From Spirosoma oryzicola (lineage in GTDB: Bacteria > Bacteroidota > Bacteroidia > Cytophagales > Spirosomataceae), in assembly GCF_021233055.1 (NCBI RefSeq), contig NZ_CP089545.1:1-64000 (forward strand): a stretch of 64,000 nucleotides of DNA. Reading direction: 5' to 3'. Made by a program: the position numbers and the translations under genes. Below the pieces are notes generated by a model. It was not told the origin of the DNA. It was given only the letters and a program-made list of their open reading frames with translations, and made no database searches. Of the stretch, positions 9,069-20,500 are shown one piece after another (positions within the stretch are counted from its first letter, which is position 1; every line of letters starts with the position of its first letter).

Positions 9069-10508
9069 ACTTTTCCCCAAAAGATCTCATAAACATAGTA
9101 CGCATACGTATAACATAACGGTTACTAATATACGTTTTGATCATTTGCTCGCTTGTATTTTTACTATATTCAGGACCCGTTAGTTTTTACGAGGTAAGTT
9201 GACGCATTGAGAGTGGGAATCAAACTAGGATTTACAATCATCAATTTAGTAGCTATCCGCGACATAAGAGCGTTCAGTTCTATGTTTTTGCTTACCTGAC
9301 AACGCCATTTCTTTATTTATAAATGAATTTACTTGACTTACTTGCGCTTAGTATATACAATTTATTATATACACAAACTCACTTGATCCTCTAACATTGC
9401 AAAAAAGTTTCTGTTTTTATCCTTTTTCTAGGCTCGATGTTATGGCAATCTTTAGACCAAGTTGATTTGTACAGAGCTCTATTCAGATTAATCGATTAAG
9501 TGTCTGTTTTGTACTGATTATCTAATAGACAGAGACAAGTGTTTATATACAGTTTGCAATTAAACTAACAACATTATGAGTACCTACTCATATTGTCATC
9601 AATAAAAAAAGCTGCTCAGTAGATATATACCTTCGCATGTGCGACTCCTTTGAATAATACAAGGCTCGTTTATTCTATTACTATATGATCCATAGTATCC
9701 AGACCTTTCTTCATTTTGAAAACACCTATTATAAAGTAGCACTATTTACAAACGCTGCAATTACTAGTTAGAAGCAGTGTTAAACATAAATAATCACTCG
9801 ATAGTTTAACTTTATATATAGAGCCTTATGACATAATAATTTAATAGCTACGATTAATACTTTTCTTAAAAATACGTTCCTAAATTTATCTAATCTTAGA
9901 TAAGGATAACTATCTTAAAAACGTCTATAATATTCCATTTACTACAACTTACTTGCTTTACTATAGCTTCGAAAATAACTATTTTGAAAGTAAGGCGTCC
10001 ATGCAATTAACGTTCAACGATAAACATACTACCTTTATAAACATCTACCAATATTATAGACTAAAAGCTACCATCGCTTTTGATGAGAAATATCGGAAAA
10101 CAAATACTAACCAAAATGAAAGTTTATCTTCAATAGTAATACAGTAGCAGTCGAACAATGTATAGCCCGTCAACAATGAAATGCCATCATAGAGCCTTTT
10201 CAATTTTCTTCGTCAATGGTTTAAACCTTGTCAGTGGTACTCTTTTCATTTTCTCGGCAAAAAGGTATTTAATTAAATTATTTTATAAATAGTCTAAATA
10301 CTATTTGGCTTCTTAAAACTATATCATTTGATCTATAATGCCCGCTTTAACTAAAAAATTGCCCGCTTTACCTGTTTTTTTAGCTACACTGTTACTTATC
10401 TGGTCTTAATTAGTTTGAAAGAAAAGCATCGTCAGTCGTGCTATTAATTAGTTATGCGTGAACAACGCAGACGAATAATTCAAACTCCAACTTCAAATTA
10501 TTTCGATC
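9069..10508. other. 1.4-kb AT-rich gap between the two LytTR genes
   Basis: No convincing gene on either strand. A 64-codon frame at 9953-10147 has low-complexity AT-driven composition and no recognisable features. The region separates the two copies of the 487-bp direct repeat and presumably carries the promoter of the second LytTR gene. Confidence 0.5.
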
Positions 10509-11213
10509 GTGAAGGTTATTAATTACATTATTATTGATGACACGGAGTCCAATGTAGCGAATCTCAAAGAGAATTTGGTGAACTACCCTTTTTTGAATCT
10601 TATTCAGGTTTGTACTACACTAGATGAAGCCGTAACAACCTTGTCTACCGAAGACGTTGGTCTAATTTTCATGGAAACAAGCCTGGGGGGTACGCCAACT
10701 TTTCCTTTATTAAAGCAGAACCTACCCCTGCCGCCCGTGATCGTGCTCAGCAGCTCCCACCAACTCGCCGTCGAAAGCTACGAGATCGGCGTGGCCGCCG
10801 ACTACATCCTCAAACCAGTCACCCTACAACGGCTCCTGCTGGCCATCAACCGCGCCCTCGCCCAGCAGCTCACCAGAACCAGCTTCCAGCAGCTCGACTA
10901 CATCTTCCTCAAGATGGGCCGCAAGATCCAGCGCTTCGACTTCCAGGCCATCGACTACATCGAAGCCTACGGCATCTACTCCAAGGTGGTCTACCACAAC
11001 CAGCTGTTTGTGGTCAACGAGCGGATTGCGGCCCTGAGCGCCCTGTTGCCGGCCCGCCAGTTTGTGCGGGTGCACAAGTCGTACATCGTCAATCTGAGCA
11101 AGATCACCAGTTACGACCGCAACTTTTTCCACATCGATGCGGAGAAGATCCCTATCGGGGTCTCATTTCGACCCAAACTCGAAGGATTGTTACGACTCTT
11201 CGAAAGTTCTTAG
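10509..11213 (+). CDS. LytTR-family response regulator with Glu at the phospho-acceptor site (copy 2)
   Basis: This 234-aa protein starts with GTG at 10509; no better ATG lies nearby, and the start matches the usual receiver N-terminus (VINYIIIDDTES). The receiver keeps the acidic pair (IIIDD) and the KP lysine, but the phospho-acceptor position in LIFMETSLG is Glu. Asp-to-Glu at this site can mimic the phosphorylated state in some receivers (established for several response regulators; inference here). The LytTR domain (about 125-228) is identical in amino acids to that of the gene at 8367, so both should bind the same DNA sites. Only the last few residues differ (LRLFESS against LNFLGAS). 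Downstream lies a convergent ECF sigma gene, with a hairpin between them. Confidence 0.88.
   Translation: MKVINYIIIDDTESNVANLKENLVNYPFLNLIQVCTTLDEAVTTLSTEDVGLIFMETSLGGTPTFPLLKQNLPLPPVIVLSSSHQLAVESYEIGVAADYILKPVTLQRLLLAINRALAQQLTRTSFQQLDYIFLKMGRKIQRFDFQAIDYIEAYGIYSKVVYHNQLFVVNERIAALSALLPARQFVRVHKSYIVNLSKITSYDRNFFHIDAEKIPIGVSFRPKLEGLLRLFESS
10706..11192 (+). repeat. 487-bp direct repeat shared by two LytTR genes, copy 2
   Basis: Partner of 8561-9047. The identity begins abruptly inside the receiver (TTTATTAAAG) and ends abruptly seven codons before the stop, which is more like gene conversion or recent segmental duplication than slow divergence of two whole genes. Confidence 0.95.
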
Positions 11214-11239
11214 ACACTGGTACTTCGATTTCATCGTAT

Positions 11240-11287
11240 AGGGATTTGATCTTGTAAACCATTAAGTTGGTTACAAAACCAGATCCC
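11240..11287. terminator. Imperfect hairpin between convergent genes, likely bidirectional terminator
   Basis: An imperfect inverted repeat (arms beginning AGGGATTTGATCTTGT and ending TTACAAAACCAGATCCCT) lies between the LytTR gene ending at 11213 and the sigma gene ending at 11342. Its position suggests a shared terminator; the T-run is short. Confidence 0.5.
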
Positions 11288-11341
11288 TGTAGTTTTAATT
11301 AACATTTACAGCTTGATGTATATGTTTCCCATAAATAGCCT

Positions 11342-11833
11342 TTATAAAAATCTTCTCGAGTAAGCACTTTGTAGTTTAATGCGCGTACGCATTAATCGCA
11401 TCTTAATTGCACTTTCTGAAATATTATATTGCTGGCTGATACTTTTAATTGATACGCCTTTTTCGTATTTCAAGCGCAAGATCTCTACATCTTCTGACCG
11501 CAACTCTTCCATGACAAGTTCTAAATCCTGAAGTTGAACGTTAGCAACTTCAGCATGATCCGATTCAGGGACGTTCCGCAGATGACTGTCTGAAAGAAAT
11601 TCTGTTCTCAATCGCTTAGTTAAACGCAGTTGATCAATACAATAATTATAAGCGACTGAGTATAGCCATGTGGAGAAATCTGAACGGCTTTGAAAGGTAT
11701 TAAGCTTGACAAAAACTTTAATGAATATTTCCTGCGTAAAATCTTTAGCAACTTCATGATTTTTTGTCATTGAAAAGCATTGCTTATAGACCATTTCAGA
11801 ATAACGCTTGTAAATACTATCAAAAGATTCCAT
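11342..11833 (-). CDS. ECF-type RNA polymerase sigma factor (sigma-70 family)
   Basis: This 163-aa protein has the two-domain layout of extracytoplasmic-function sigma factors. Region 2 lies at about residues 5-72 (KDFTQEIFIKVF for core and -10 binding, FSTWLYSVAYNYCID). Region 4 lies at about 105-158, with a helix-turn-helix (LRLKYEKGVSIKSISQQY, then SESAIKMRLMRTR). No anti-sigma gene is adjacent: upstream on the same strand lies a gap of over 1.3 kb. Such sigma factors in Bacteroidota often control surface-protein or stress genes. The next minus-strand unit upstream is the giant surface-protein block, but no shared promoter could be shown. Confidence 0.9.
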   Translation of the reverse strand: MESFDSIYKRYSEMVYKQCFSMTKNHEVAKDFTQEIFIKVFVKLNTFQSRSDFSTWLYSVAYNYCIDQLRLTKRLRTEFLSDSHLRNVPESDHAEVANVQLQDLELVMEELRSEDVEILRLKYEKGVSIKSISQQYNISESAIKMRLMRTRIKLQSAYSRRFL

Positions 11834-13158
11834 AGTTGTGCATTTATTAGTTTTTTACAAAGAATTACGGTGGTAATAATAAATATTATTATTTTTCACG
11901 CATTTGGTCGTGATTCACTCTTTACCAGGCAAAGCGACTGGCTTTAACATATAGATTAAAAAATAAGCCCTAATTTTTAATCAGATGGAGTAGTTAACTC
12001 CGCACGCTGTACATGATACTTCTGCTTCTAAGTGTTAGATTCAACATCAACTAGTCTAGTGACATCGGGTTTAACCAATTTACATTTCATAGTGGTAAGG
12101 ATCTAAAGAACAGCTATCAAAAATTGGAACATAAATCCTCTAGTAACTGCCCTATCATTTCATTCTTTATCTACATACTTAATGTAAGATTAAGTCCTGT
12201 TTTCTGGATTAGTCGTTTTAAGCAGTCAGATACGCTTAGCACCAAAGTGGATCTGCTTACACGCTTTACAGAGCAATGTCTTCTATCCATTTAAGCTCAA
12301 CAATGAACCGCATGCATAGCAGTAGAAGTTTTTGCGCTATGTACAGCTAAATAGGTATAATCTCTCTTGCTTCTATAAGTAAAGTTAATTATTATGGTAT
12401 AATATAAACTATTATCAGGTCATTACTGAACCATAAAATAACATTAACGCAGGTTTTTATACCATAAACTAATATTCCGAACAGTGTTACTTAATGAATT
12501 AAATTCTAGTTGAATTTATATTACATTTTTTTCTTAAAAAATCTATCCTTTGTTGCCGTAAAGGATCTGCCTCTTTCCATAAACAGTAAAAATTTTGTGC
12601 CATTATTGACTTTTTAACCATCTTGTTAATAAAATTTACATATATATAAATATCTTTTCTATTGTCTGATTTTTTATACTCTTTAACTCATTTGTGACCT
12701 TTCTTGCACTTATTTAAATACGATACTCCTCATTACACAATGAACTAGTTTGTCTAGGTCGAGCAACCATTCACCAGTCTTTATAAGATGTAGAAAACAG
12801 CATATAGTTGAACCGAATAACCAAAACAAAAGCCGCTTCAACCATAATGAATGTGGGACAAATGCATTTTTTGCCAGTAAGATGACAGACAATTACGTAT
12901 AGGCGGACCTTATAGCAGCATCAGCTTTAGATAAACGAGCAAGCCTGTTATAAAACTTTTACAAGTCACTTTATATGTCCAATAATTGAATATTATCGGT
13001 CATAACACTTTATAAAAAAGAATGACCCTTATTTATAACTCTAATTTAGTTTGAGTGAATAGCAAAATAAGCTATAAGTTAATAGTGACTTCACAGCCTT
13101 CTCAACTGTTGATGTACGTAATTCGGACTAAGCCAGTTGTTCATTTAAGATTCTCTTC
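11834..13158. other. 1.3-kb AT-rich gap, mostly without genes
   Basis: No intact gene was recognised. On the minus strand at 12710-12892 a 60-codon frame encodes a hydrophobic helix followed by LDLDKLVHCVM, which resembles the start of VanZ-like membrane proteins (DKLVH motif). It stops early, so if real it is a fragment. The rest is low-complexity AT-rich sequence. Confidence 0.4.
12710..12892 (-). pseudogene. Possible VanZ-like membrane protein fragment
   Basis: The 60-codon frame has one predicted membrane helix (LKRLLFWLFGSTICCFLHLI) and the motif DKLVH, in the order and spacing expected at the N-terminus of VanZ-like proteins. The frame ends soon after, where VanZ proteins have further membrane helices. 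The match is short and could be chance in AT-rich DNA. Confidence 0.22.
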
Positions 13159-13234
13159 AAAACCCCAAAGAAGAATCCCGGTCATGTATCTGTTGTGTAA
13201 TAGATACATGACCGGGATTCTTCTTTGGGGTTTT
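13159..13234 (-). terminator. Perfect 33-bp inverted repeat, terminator after porP/sprF
   Basis: The arms 13159-13191 and 13202-13234 are perfect reverse complements of 33 bp around a 10-nt loop. The hairpin starts 4 bp after the stop codon of the PorP/SprF gene and its distal arm ends in four Ts on the minus strand. The stem is unusually long and perfect for an ordinary terminator. Confidence 0.85.
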
Positions 13235-13237
13235 CGG

Positions 13238-14218
13238 CTAAAAATACCGGGGCGTCAGAACGCGATTCTTTCCAAATCCAAATTCGTACCGTAGCATAAT
13301 TTCGTGTGAACTGGGCGCTACATCCTTAAAGTTGTTCATCGTCCGATCATAAGCGTACCCAAACCGAAACTGATCACTTAACTGAACTTCCAGCAGCCCA
13401 ACCAGTGCATCGGTGCCCACACTGCTCCAATCGCTGAACTGGTTTCTGCGCATCGAAACGCCAAGCCCGATTCGATCCATAAACCAAATGTTTACGTTGC
13501 CATCGAATCCCAACGGTGCACCCTCGGCATATTTGATTAACAGCGAAGGCTTTAGCTTGATGACCGGACTAACCCCCACGACAAAACCAGCTGCCAGGTA
13601 AGCATGACGACGCTGCGTCGAAATGACATTCCCTACGTTGTATTCACTGAGCTTGTTCTTGATCAGACGAGGCACCGACAGACTCAGGTACGAGCGGTCG
13701 TTGCTCAGGTAAATACCCGTTCCAAAGTTGGGCAGCAGTTTGGTAATGTTGCTGGCAAAGGCAGGATCAACCTGTCCCCCGTCTGGACCGGTTCGTACAT
13801 CCGCCAGGTTGACATTGTAGCTGGCGGCCCCTCCCTGCAAGCCCAAAGCCAGCGTCGAGCGATTACCAACCTTGATTCGAAATGCATACGAGACAAATCC
13901 GCCTGCTTCCTGAATAGGACCATACTTGTCCCCGTAGAGCTGTAGACCGACCCCCACCCGCTCACGGTTGAGGGGCATGTCCATCGTGAAGGTAGCGGTT
14001 TGAGGGGCTCCTTCCACACCGGTCCACTGATTGCGGTAGAGGGCCGACATGCTTAGTACATCGCGACTACCGGCATAAGCCGGATTTAGCGCCACCATGT
14101 TAAACATGTACTGGGAGAACATTTTGTCCTGTTGGGCCAGTCCTGGGCTACTGATGCCTATAAGCATCAGTAGCGCCAGAACCCGTCTGTATCGGAGAGA
14201 AAAAACCAATCTTACCAT
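13238..14218 (-). CDS. PorP/SprF family type IX secretion outer-membrane protein
   Basis: This 326-aa protein has a signal peptide (residues 1-28, hydrophobic core ALLMLIGISS, ending GLAQ) and the family signature FSQYMFNMVALNPAYAGS directly after it. The rest alternates beta strands ending in aromatic residues, as in an outer-membrane barrel, and finishes with a strand-like MLRYEFGFG near the C-terminus. Length is normal for PorP/SprF. In Flavobacterium, SprF is needed to place the giant adhesin SprB on the surface, and PorP/SprF-like proteins act as outer-membrane anchors for proteins with type B sorting domains. Here it follows the 33-kb adhesin gene by 12 bp on the same strand, the same gene order as sprB-sprF, so it is very probably the dedicated partner. 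A 33-bp perfect hairpin follows its stop. Confidence 0.93.
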   Translation of the reverse strand: MVRLVFSLRYRRVLALLMLIGISSPGLAQQDKMFSQYMFNMVALNPAYAGSRDVLSMSALYRNQWTGVEGAPQTATFTMDMPLNRERVGVGLQLYGDKYGPIQEAGGFVSYAFRIKVGNRSTLALGLQGGAASYNVNLADVRTGPDGGQVDPAFASNITKLLPNFGTGIYLSNDRSYLSLSVPRLIKNKLSEYNVGNVISTQRRHAYLAAGFVVGVSPVIKLKPSLLIKYAEGAPLGFDGNVNIWFMDRIGLGVSMRRNQFSDWSSVGTDALVGLLEVQLSDQFRFGYAYDRTMNNFKDVAPSSHEIMLRYEFGFGKNRVLTPRYF

Positions 14219-14230
14219 AGGTATCTATAA

Positions 14231-14510
14231 CTAGCGATTAAGGGTCAAGTAACGGACATACCGGCGGCCATCGCTGGTGCGAATGATGTAGTAGTAGGTA
14301 CCGTCTGGCAGACCATCGTCATCCGAACCTACCGTCACACCCGTGTTTGGCTTACCATTCCAGTTGTTTTGGTAGTCCTGGTTCTGATAGACCATCTGTC
14401 CCCAACGGTTATACACTTCCAGGCTAACCGTTAACCCCTGCATACCGCGGATGACAAATACATCGTTGACACCATCACCGTTGGGCGAGAAGCCTTCAGG
14501 AATAAAGACC
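14231..14510 (-). other. Gliding-motility-type (type B) C-terminal sorting domain of the giant protein
   Basis: The last ~90 residues contain FSPNGDGVNDVF, VYNRWGQMVYQN, WNGK, DGTYYYIIR and a final YLTLNR. This is the CHU_C/gliding-motility-associated domain recognised by the type IX machinery. It is complete, so the giant frame ends naturally. Confidence 0.93.
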
Positions 14511-17500
14511 GCCGAATTATCCAGCGGCAGGGTCAGCGGAGTCGCTTCCCGCTCGTTATCATCCGTCGGGTTCTGGTTACCGTTAAGATCCGCGATAAGT
14601 CCATTCGTTGACACATCGTCGACCAGACCAGTTCGGTTGAATGCCTGAGCATAGACCGAGTTGAGGAACGTTGACGTGTTGCCACTGCTGGTCACGTTCA
14701 CCACCACCCGAATGGTATCCACCACACCCGGTAGCAGTACACTACCCGGCTCACCAAGCACCAGTTGCGGCTGGCTATCCCCGTCAAAGTGAGGATTTAC
14801 AACCAATTGGCTGCCCGTTGAGCTGGTGATCGGCGCTTTCACAACCGTATAGCGAGCGCCCGTCTGACCGTTGAAGACCTTCGTTAGCGAGTCGCTTACA
14901 CTCACCTTTGTCAGCGTGTCAGGACCGAAGTTCTGCAGCACGATCTGATAGGTCACGTTGTACGAACCATTCGGTTGACGAGCAGTGTCAGCTACCGCCA
15001 TGGCGACGCCGATGTAGGAGCCCGTCAGAAGCTGATTCAACGATACCGGCGTCGGCAGGTTACTTGTTCTTGGATCAAGTGTGTTCGCCGGATCAGGATT
15101 GGTACCCGCTGTTGAGGTATCCGCTACCGCCCTTCCTTCCGCCGTTTGAGCCGTCGCGTACGCTGTGTTATAGAAGGTCAGCGCATCAGCATTCTTCGCA
15201 TTCACTCGTACCGTAAAGCTTACCTGCCGTGATGTACCTACGGGCAGACTGCTGAGCGAATCAACCAGCATCTTGGTCACCAGACCCTGACCCGTGTAGA
15301 GCGTATCAGCCTTCAAGCCGGTATCGGTCGTCAGGTGAATGCGGTTGTCAACGATCAGCGCTCCATGCCCAAAGGTCTGCGACAGGTTGTCCACCACTTG
15401 CACGTTGTAGAGTGGTAGCTGACCCATGTTGCTCAGGGTAATGGTGTACGGAATATCGTAGATACCCGCTTGTACCAGCGCTGGTGTTCCTACTGATTTA
15501 GCTACACCTAACAACGCCGATGGCAGATCGAAACGAACACCCGTTGGCGTAGAGCCCTCCGGTTTAGGATCAAGTCCTGTGTTGGAGATGTCGGTAACGG
15601 CTTGGTTTGCCGGAGTGAGACCAACGGCCGTTGCACTAGCGTAGAACGGACCTACTGCTCCGTTGGGCTTCACATTCACCGTGATCAGAATCGTATCCTG
15701 CACGCCTACGGCCAGACTGCTGGCTCTTGCGAGCAGATCAGGCTGTGTATGACCGTCATAGCTTGTATTCGCCACTAACGTGCTGCCTGCCCCAACGACT
15801 GGCTTACCAACGACAGCGTACGAAGCGGGCGCGCTGAACGCACGAATCAGACTGTCACTCAGGCTTACATTCGTCAGATTTACGTTACCCACGTTTTTGA
15901 CCGTCGCTTTGTACGTTACGTTGTAGCTATTGTCCGCTTGCGGCTGGATCTTGATTACCGCCAGGGCAACACCAATACCCGGTCCGGTTGGCGCGCTGAC
16001 ACCCAGGGTAAAGCTGGTGGCACCGGTGTTATTGACCGGATTCCCATCGTTATCTGGATCAGGATTGATACCGGCTACCGACGAATCGGCTACCGTTACA
16101 CCGTGGCTCAACGCCGATACATACGCTGTGTTGTTGAACGATTTACTGGTATTACCCAGCGCCCGTTTCAGGGTCACATCGATTGTAAAGTGTTGTGATC
16201 CGCCTGGCAACAGCGACGTGGTCAGACCCGGTTGCGTATTGGTACCAGTACCGGTTGTCCAACTGAATTCGGGAACCAGCTTCGCATCGGACGCTCTAAC
16301 CAAAACCTCACGAATCGTGTTGGGCGCAAAGACACGGGCCAGGTCGTCCGTTACGTGGACGTTCTGAAGCGTATCGTCCCCAAAGTTGGTAACGACAAAG
16401 CCGTATGACACCCGGATCAGCGAATCACCAACTGCACGTGGTGTACCAACAACCGCTTTAGCCAAGCCAATCACACCCGTGCGGGCGGCTGAGGTATCCC
16501 GTACCGTTACGCTCGAGGAGTTATTAGCCCCATTCAAATCCTTGTTGTCCAGATACGTAACCTCGGCGGTGTTGACAATGGCTTGTCCTTTCTTAATCAC
16601 ATGGGCCGCGTACACCAACTGGCGGGATTCACCCACTTTCAGACTGTCGATCCGTTGTTTGATAACCCCGTTCGACACAGAATAGCTGGTGGGTGACGCA
16701 TAGACTAATGACAAGCCTGCTGGCAACACATCGCGTACATCGATGTTCTTAGCCGTGTGCGGACCCGCGTTCGTCACCGTCACTGTGTAGCTCACCGGTG
16801 CGCCGTTTGAGACGTAGGCGGTGCTGGCCAGCTTGGTGATGCGTACATCTGTGTTGAGTGTATCAGCTGCACAGTTAAAGACTTTTACTTCGATCTTCGA
16901 CGGTGCACTCAAACAGCCCGTTGGTCCTTTCTCAACCACCCAGTACGTACCCTCGCAGACCGAATCAGGACGCATCACAATATTGGACGTATTGCATTCG
17001 CAGATGCGGTAGATGTAGCTGCTGCCTACGCTCGTCGAAGACAACCCCTTCGTCAGATCGACAATCTTGGCCGGGCACTCGTTGCGCAGGTTATGCACCA
17101 GCGGTGGCGCCAGCGGAGCAGCTACGTCAACAACCACATCCGCCGACTTGACTGAGCTGCAACCACCCGCATCCAGCACTTGCACGCTGTAGCTGCCGCC
17201 TGTTTTGACGACGATACTCTGGGTGGTTGCGTTCGTGTTCCACTTGTAGCTCGTCGCTCCGGCAGGTGCCCTGAGCGTAACCGAGTCACCCGCACAGAAC
17301 TTGGTGGATCCTAAGATCGATACCACTGGTACTGCCGAGCTTCCCTGGATCGAAAGAACCAGCTGATCCGTAGCCACTGGACAGTTGACACTACCCGCGC
17401 TAGCCGACAAGGTTAGCGTTACGGTACCGGCCAAAATATCCCCGGCACTTGCTGTGTAGACTGCGTTCAAGGCGTACGCATTATCGAAGCTACCACTACC

Positions 17501-20500
17501 GCTGGTGGTCCAATGGGCTGTTTTGGCAGAGCCACCCATTTTACCCGCCAACTGGTAGGTTTTAGCCGCACAGATACTAGCATCTGCGCCCGCATCCGCT
17601 GTGGCTGGATTCTTTTCATCACAAGGCGTTTGCTCCTGGCAGGTAGTAATCTGCACATGGATGGCTACTGGCTGACTGCTGCAACCGTTCGTCGTTTTCT
17701 CTACCACGTAATACGTTCCAGAACCGACGGCAGCTGGGTTAGCCACTGGCGTCTTCAACGTCGCGTCCGTGTAGTAAGCAAACGTACCGCCCGTTGTAAC
17801 CGGCTTGCTGGTCACCGCGCTGCTTAGATCAACCGTTGTGAACGGACATGTATTGGTTTTGTCCACTACCGTTGGCGCAGCCACAGTATTCATCAGCGTA
17901 ACCGTTACTGGGTTTGAGGCAGTACTGCTGCAATTAGTCGAGTTGCGGCAACGTGCGGTGTACGTCACTGTTGCCGTTGGCGTAACCGTGATTGAGCGAC
18001 CGATCTGACCGGTTGACCAGATCACTTCACTCGTCGCCAGACAGCCTTCAGCGACCAAGGTCACCGGTGTGCCCGCACATACGCCCGTGTTAACCCCTGA
18101 GCCTGCCAGCGAAACTGTCGGTGCAGCGGGTGTTCCTACCGTAATCGTGTTGGCTGCCGACCAGTTGCTTTCGCACTGACCCAGCTTACACTTGACGCGG
18201 TACTCAGTTGTTGCGGTTGGCGTTACGGTCAGTACACTGCCCGTTGTGCTAGCCGGATCAGACCAGATGTACGTACCACCTGTGCAACCCGTTGCCGTTA
18301 GCGAAACCGTTTCGCTGGTGCAAATAGCCGGCGTGTTTGTCGCAATGGCTGGGATGTTTGGTGTACCTAAATGAACATCGATGCTAGCCGACTGTGCACT
18401 CGTACAGCCGTCGAGCGTGCAGGTCGCCATCAGCCACAGATCAGCATGGATCGTTTTCTTGATGCTATGACCAATCGAACCATCGCTCCAGGTAATCGTA
18501 CCTCCTTCGCAACCCAGCGCTGTCAGTGTTGCTTCGGAACCGGAGCAAACGGTCAGTGATGGACCCGCCAACAGTTTCGGCGGAGCGACGTAACGCACGG
18601 CTATTTTGGCCCCTGTCAGATCCAGCGCTGCGCATACCTTCTGGTCGGTGATTAACCGCAGGAGGTCGGCACCTGTACTGATACCCGCCTGGATAGCGCT
18701 CAGGTTCAGGTAATTCTTATCAGTAGCCTGCGCTTTGTAGACCAGCGTATGGATCGTATAGTCGGCAGTCTCGGCCCCTACCGTAAAGCTTGGGGTAGCT
18801 GCCATCTGCTGAACAATGCGTTCCGTTCCTTTCGTCAGTACATACAGCACGGAGTAACCTTCGGGCTGCAACAGTCCTCCATTCGGAGCAGCGGCAACGA
18901 CAACCGTTGATGAGGTCGATGCACAAACCGTTGGACTGACCGCTTTCAGCGTACCGGCCTGAACCACACAATCCCCTTTGTTGATGGTGATGGTCAGTGA
19001 CGGATCACTTAGGCAATCGTGGAACTTACACTGAGCGTAGTAGGTCTGCGTACCTTCTGGGCGTACGACCAGGATGGCGCCTTTGTTGTTGCCGTTGATG
19101 TCGTTGGCCGACCAGATGATTTCGCCTGGGCAACCGCTGGCTGTCAACGTAACAGTACCACCTGGCTCTACCGCCGTTGCCGAAGCCGTCAGCGTTGGCA
19201 ACGGAACCGTCACCACCGTAATGGTATAGGTTTTCGAGCTTGGGCTGGTGCAGTTCGCATCCGAGCACTGTACGGTGTAGCCCGTCGTTACCGTTGGCGA
19301 CACGACAATCGAGCTGGTCGTTTCACCCGTGCTCCAGCGTGGCGTACCGGTGCAGTTCTGGGCAGTCAGCGTTACCGTCTCACCCACACAAATCGAGTCC
19401 GTACTACAAACGACGGTCGGCGTCGGTGTTGATGTGACATTGATGTTGATCACATTCGATTTGCTGCTACCGCATGCCGTACCGACCTGGCAAAGTGCGT
19501 AGTACTCATGGCTAGCCGTTGTCGGTGTCACCGTGACTACCGATCCGGTTTGACCATCTGACCACTTGATCGTACCACCTGCACAACCCGTTGCCGTTAG
19601 CGAAACCGTTCCTCCACTGCATGTATTGGGCGAAGAAGCCGAGATCGTTGGTGGCGTACCACCCGAACTATTCACCGTCACCCGCACCTTGTTCGAAGCT
19701 GGACTTTCGCAAGCACCCTGCTTGCAGGTTGCGTAGTACTCAGCGGTCTGGGTCGGATAGATCACGACGGTGCTACCTTGCTGATTGATACCATGCCATT
19801 GGACGATACCCGTGCAACCTGTGGCCGTTAACTCGACGGCTTCACCGCTGCAAACCAGTAGTTTGCTTGCTTTCACAATCGGAGCCACTGGGTTGACAAC
19901 CGTCACCTTCACCGCGTTTGACGCATTGCTCAGGCAAGCATCCGTCTGGCAGTAGGCCAGGTAGCTGATGGTTGCCTCTGGCTGCACGGTAATGCTGGTT
20001 CCGGTTTGACCCGTCGACCATTTTACCGTACCTCCGCAATCCGCAGCGGTCAATGTAACCTGTCCTTTTACGCAGATCGTATCCGCACTGGCCGTTATTC
20101 TCGGCGCGGTCGGTGTAATCACGTTGATCGTGAGGACCGACGAAGCCTTGCTGGTACAAGCACCGTTCTTACAGTACACCCAGTACGTATTGTTGCCAGC
20201 CGTTGGTGTTACCACCAGGCTCGTACCCGTAGCGGTTGTGTGGCTCCAGACTGGCGTACCCTCGCATCCCGTAACCGTCAGGATTGCCGAACCACCGGGG
20301 CATACGCCGGTTACACTGCTTGTCAGTGTTGGCGCTGGCATATCGCTGCCCATTTCAAGGGTTTTTGTTCCTGGGCTGCTCAAACAACCACCCATCCGGC
20401 ACTGCGCCGTGTAGGTTGTTCGCGTGTTCGGATTGACCACAATCGAGTTACCCTTCTGTGCTCCTTCCGACCATTCGATGGTGCCACCGGTGCAACCCGA

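Noticed and set aside
9953..10147. A 64-codon plus-strand frame between the LytTR genes
   Set aside because: Low-complexity, AT-driven composition, no domain or signal, and surrounded by noncoding AT-rich sequence.
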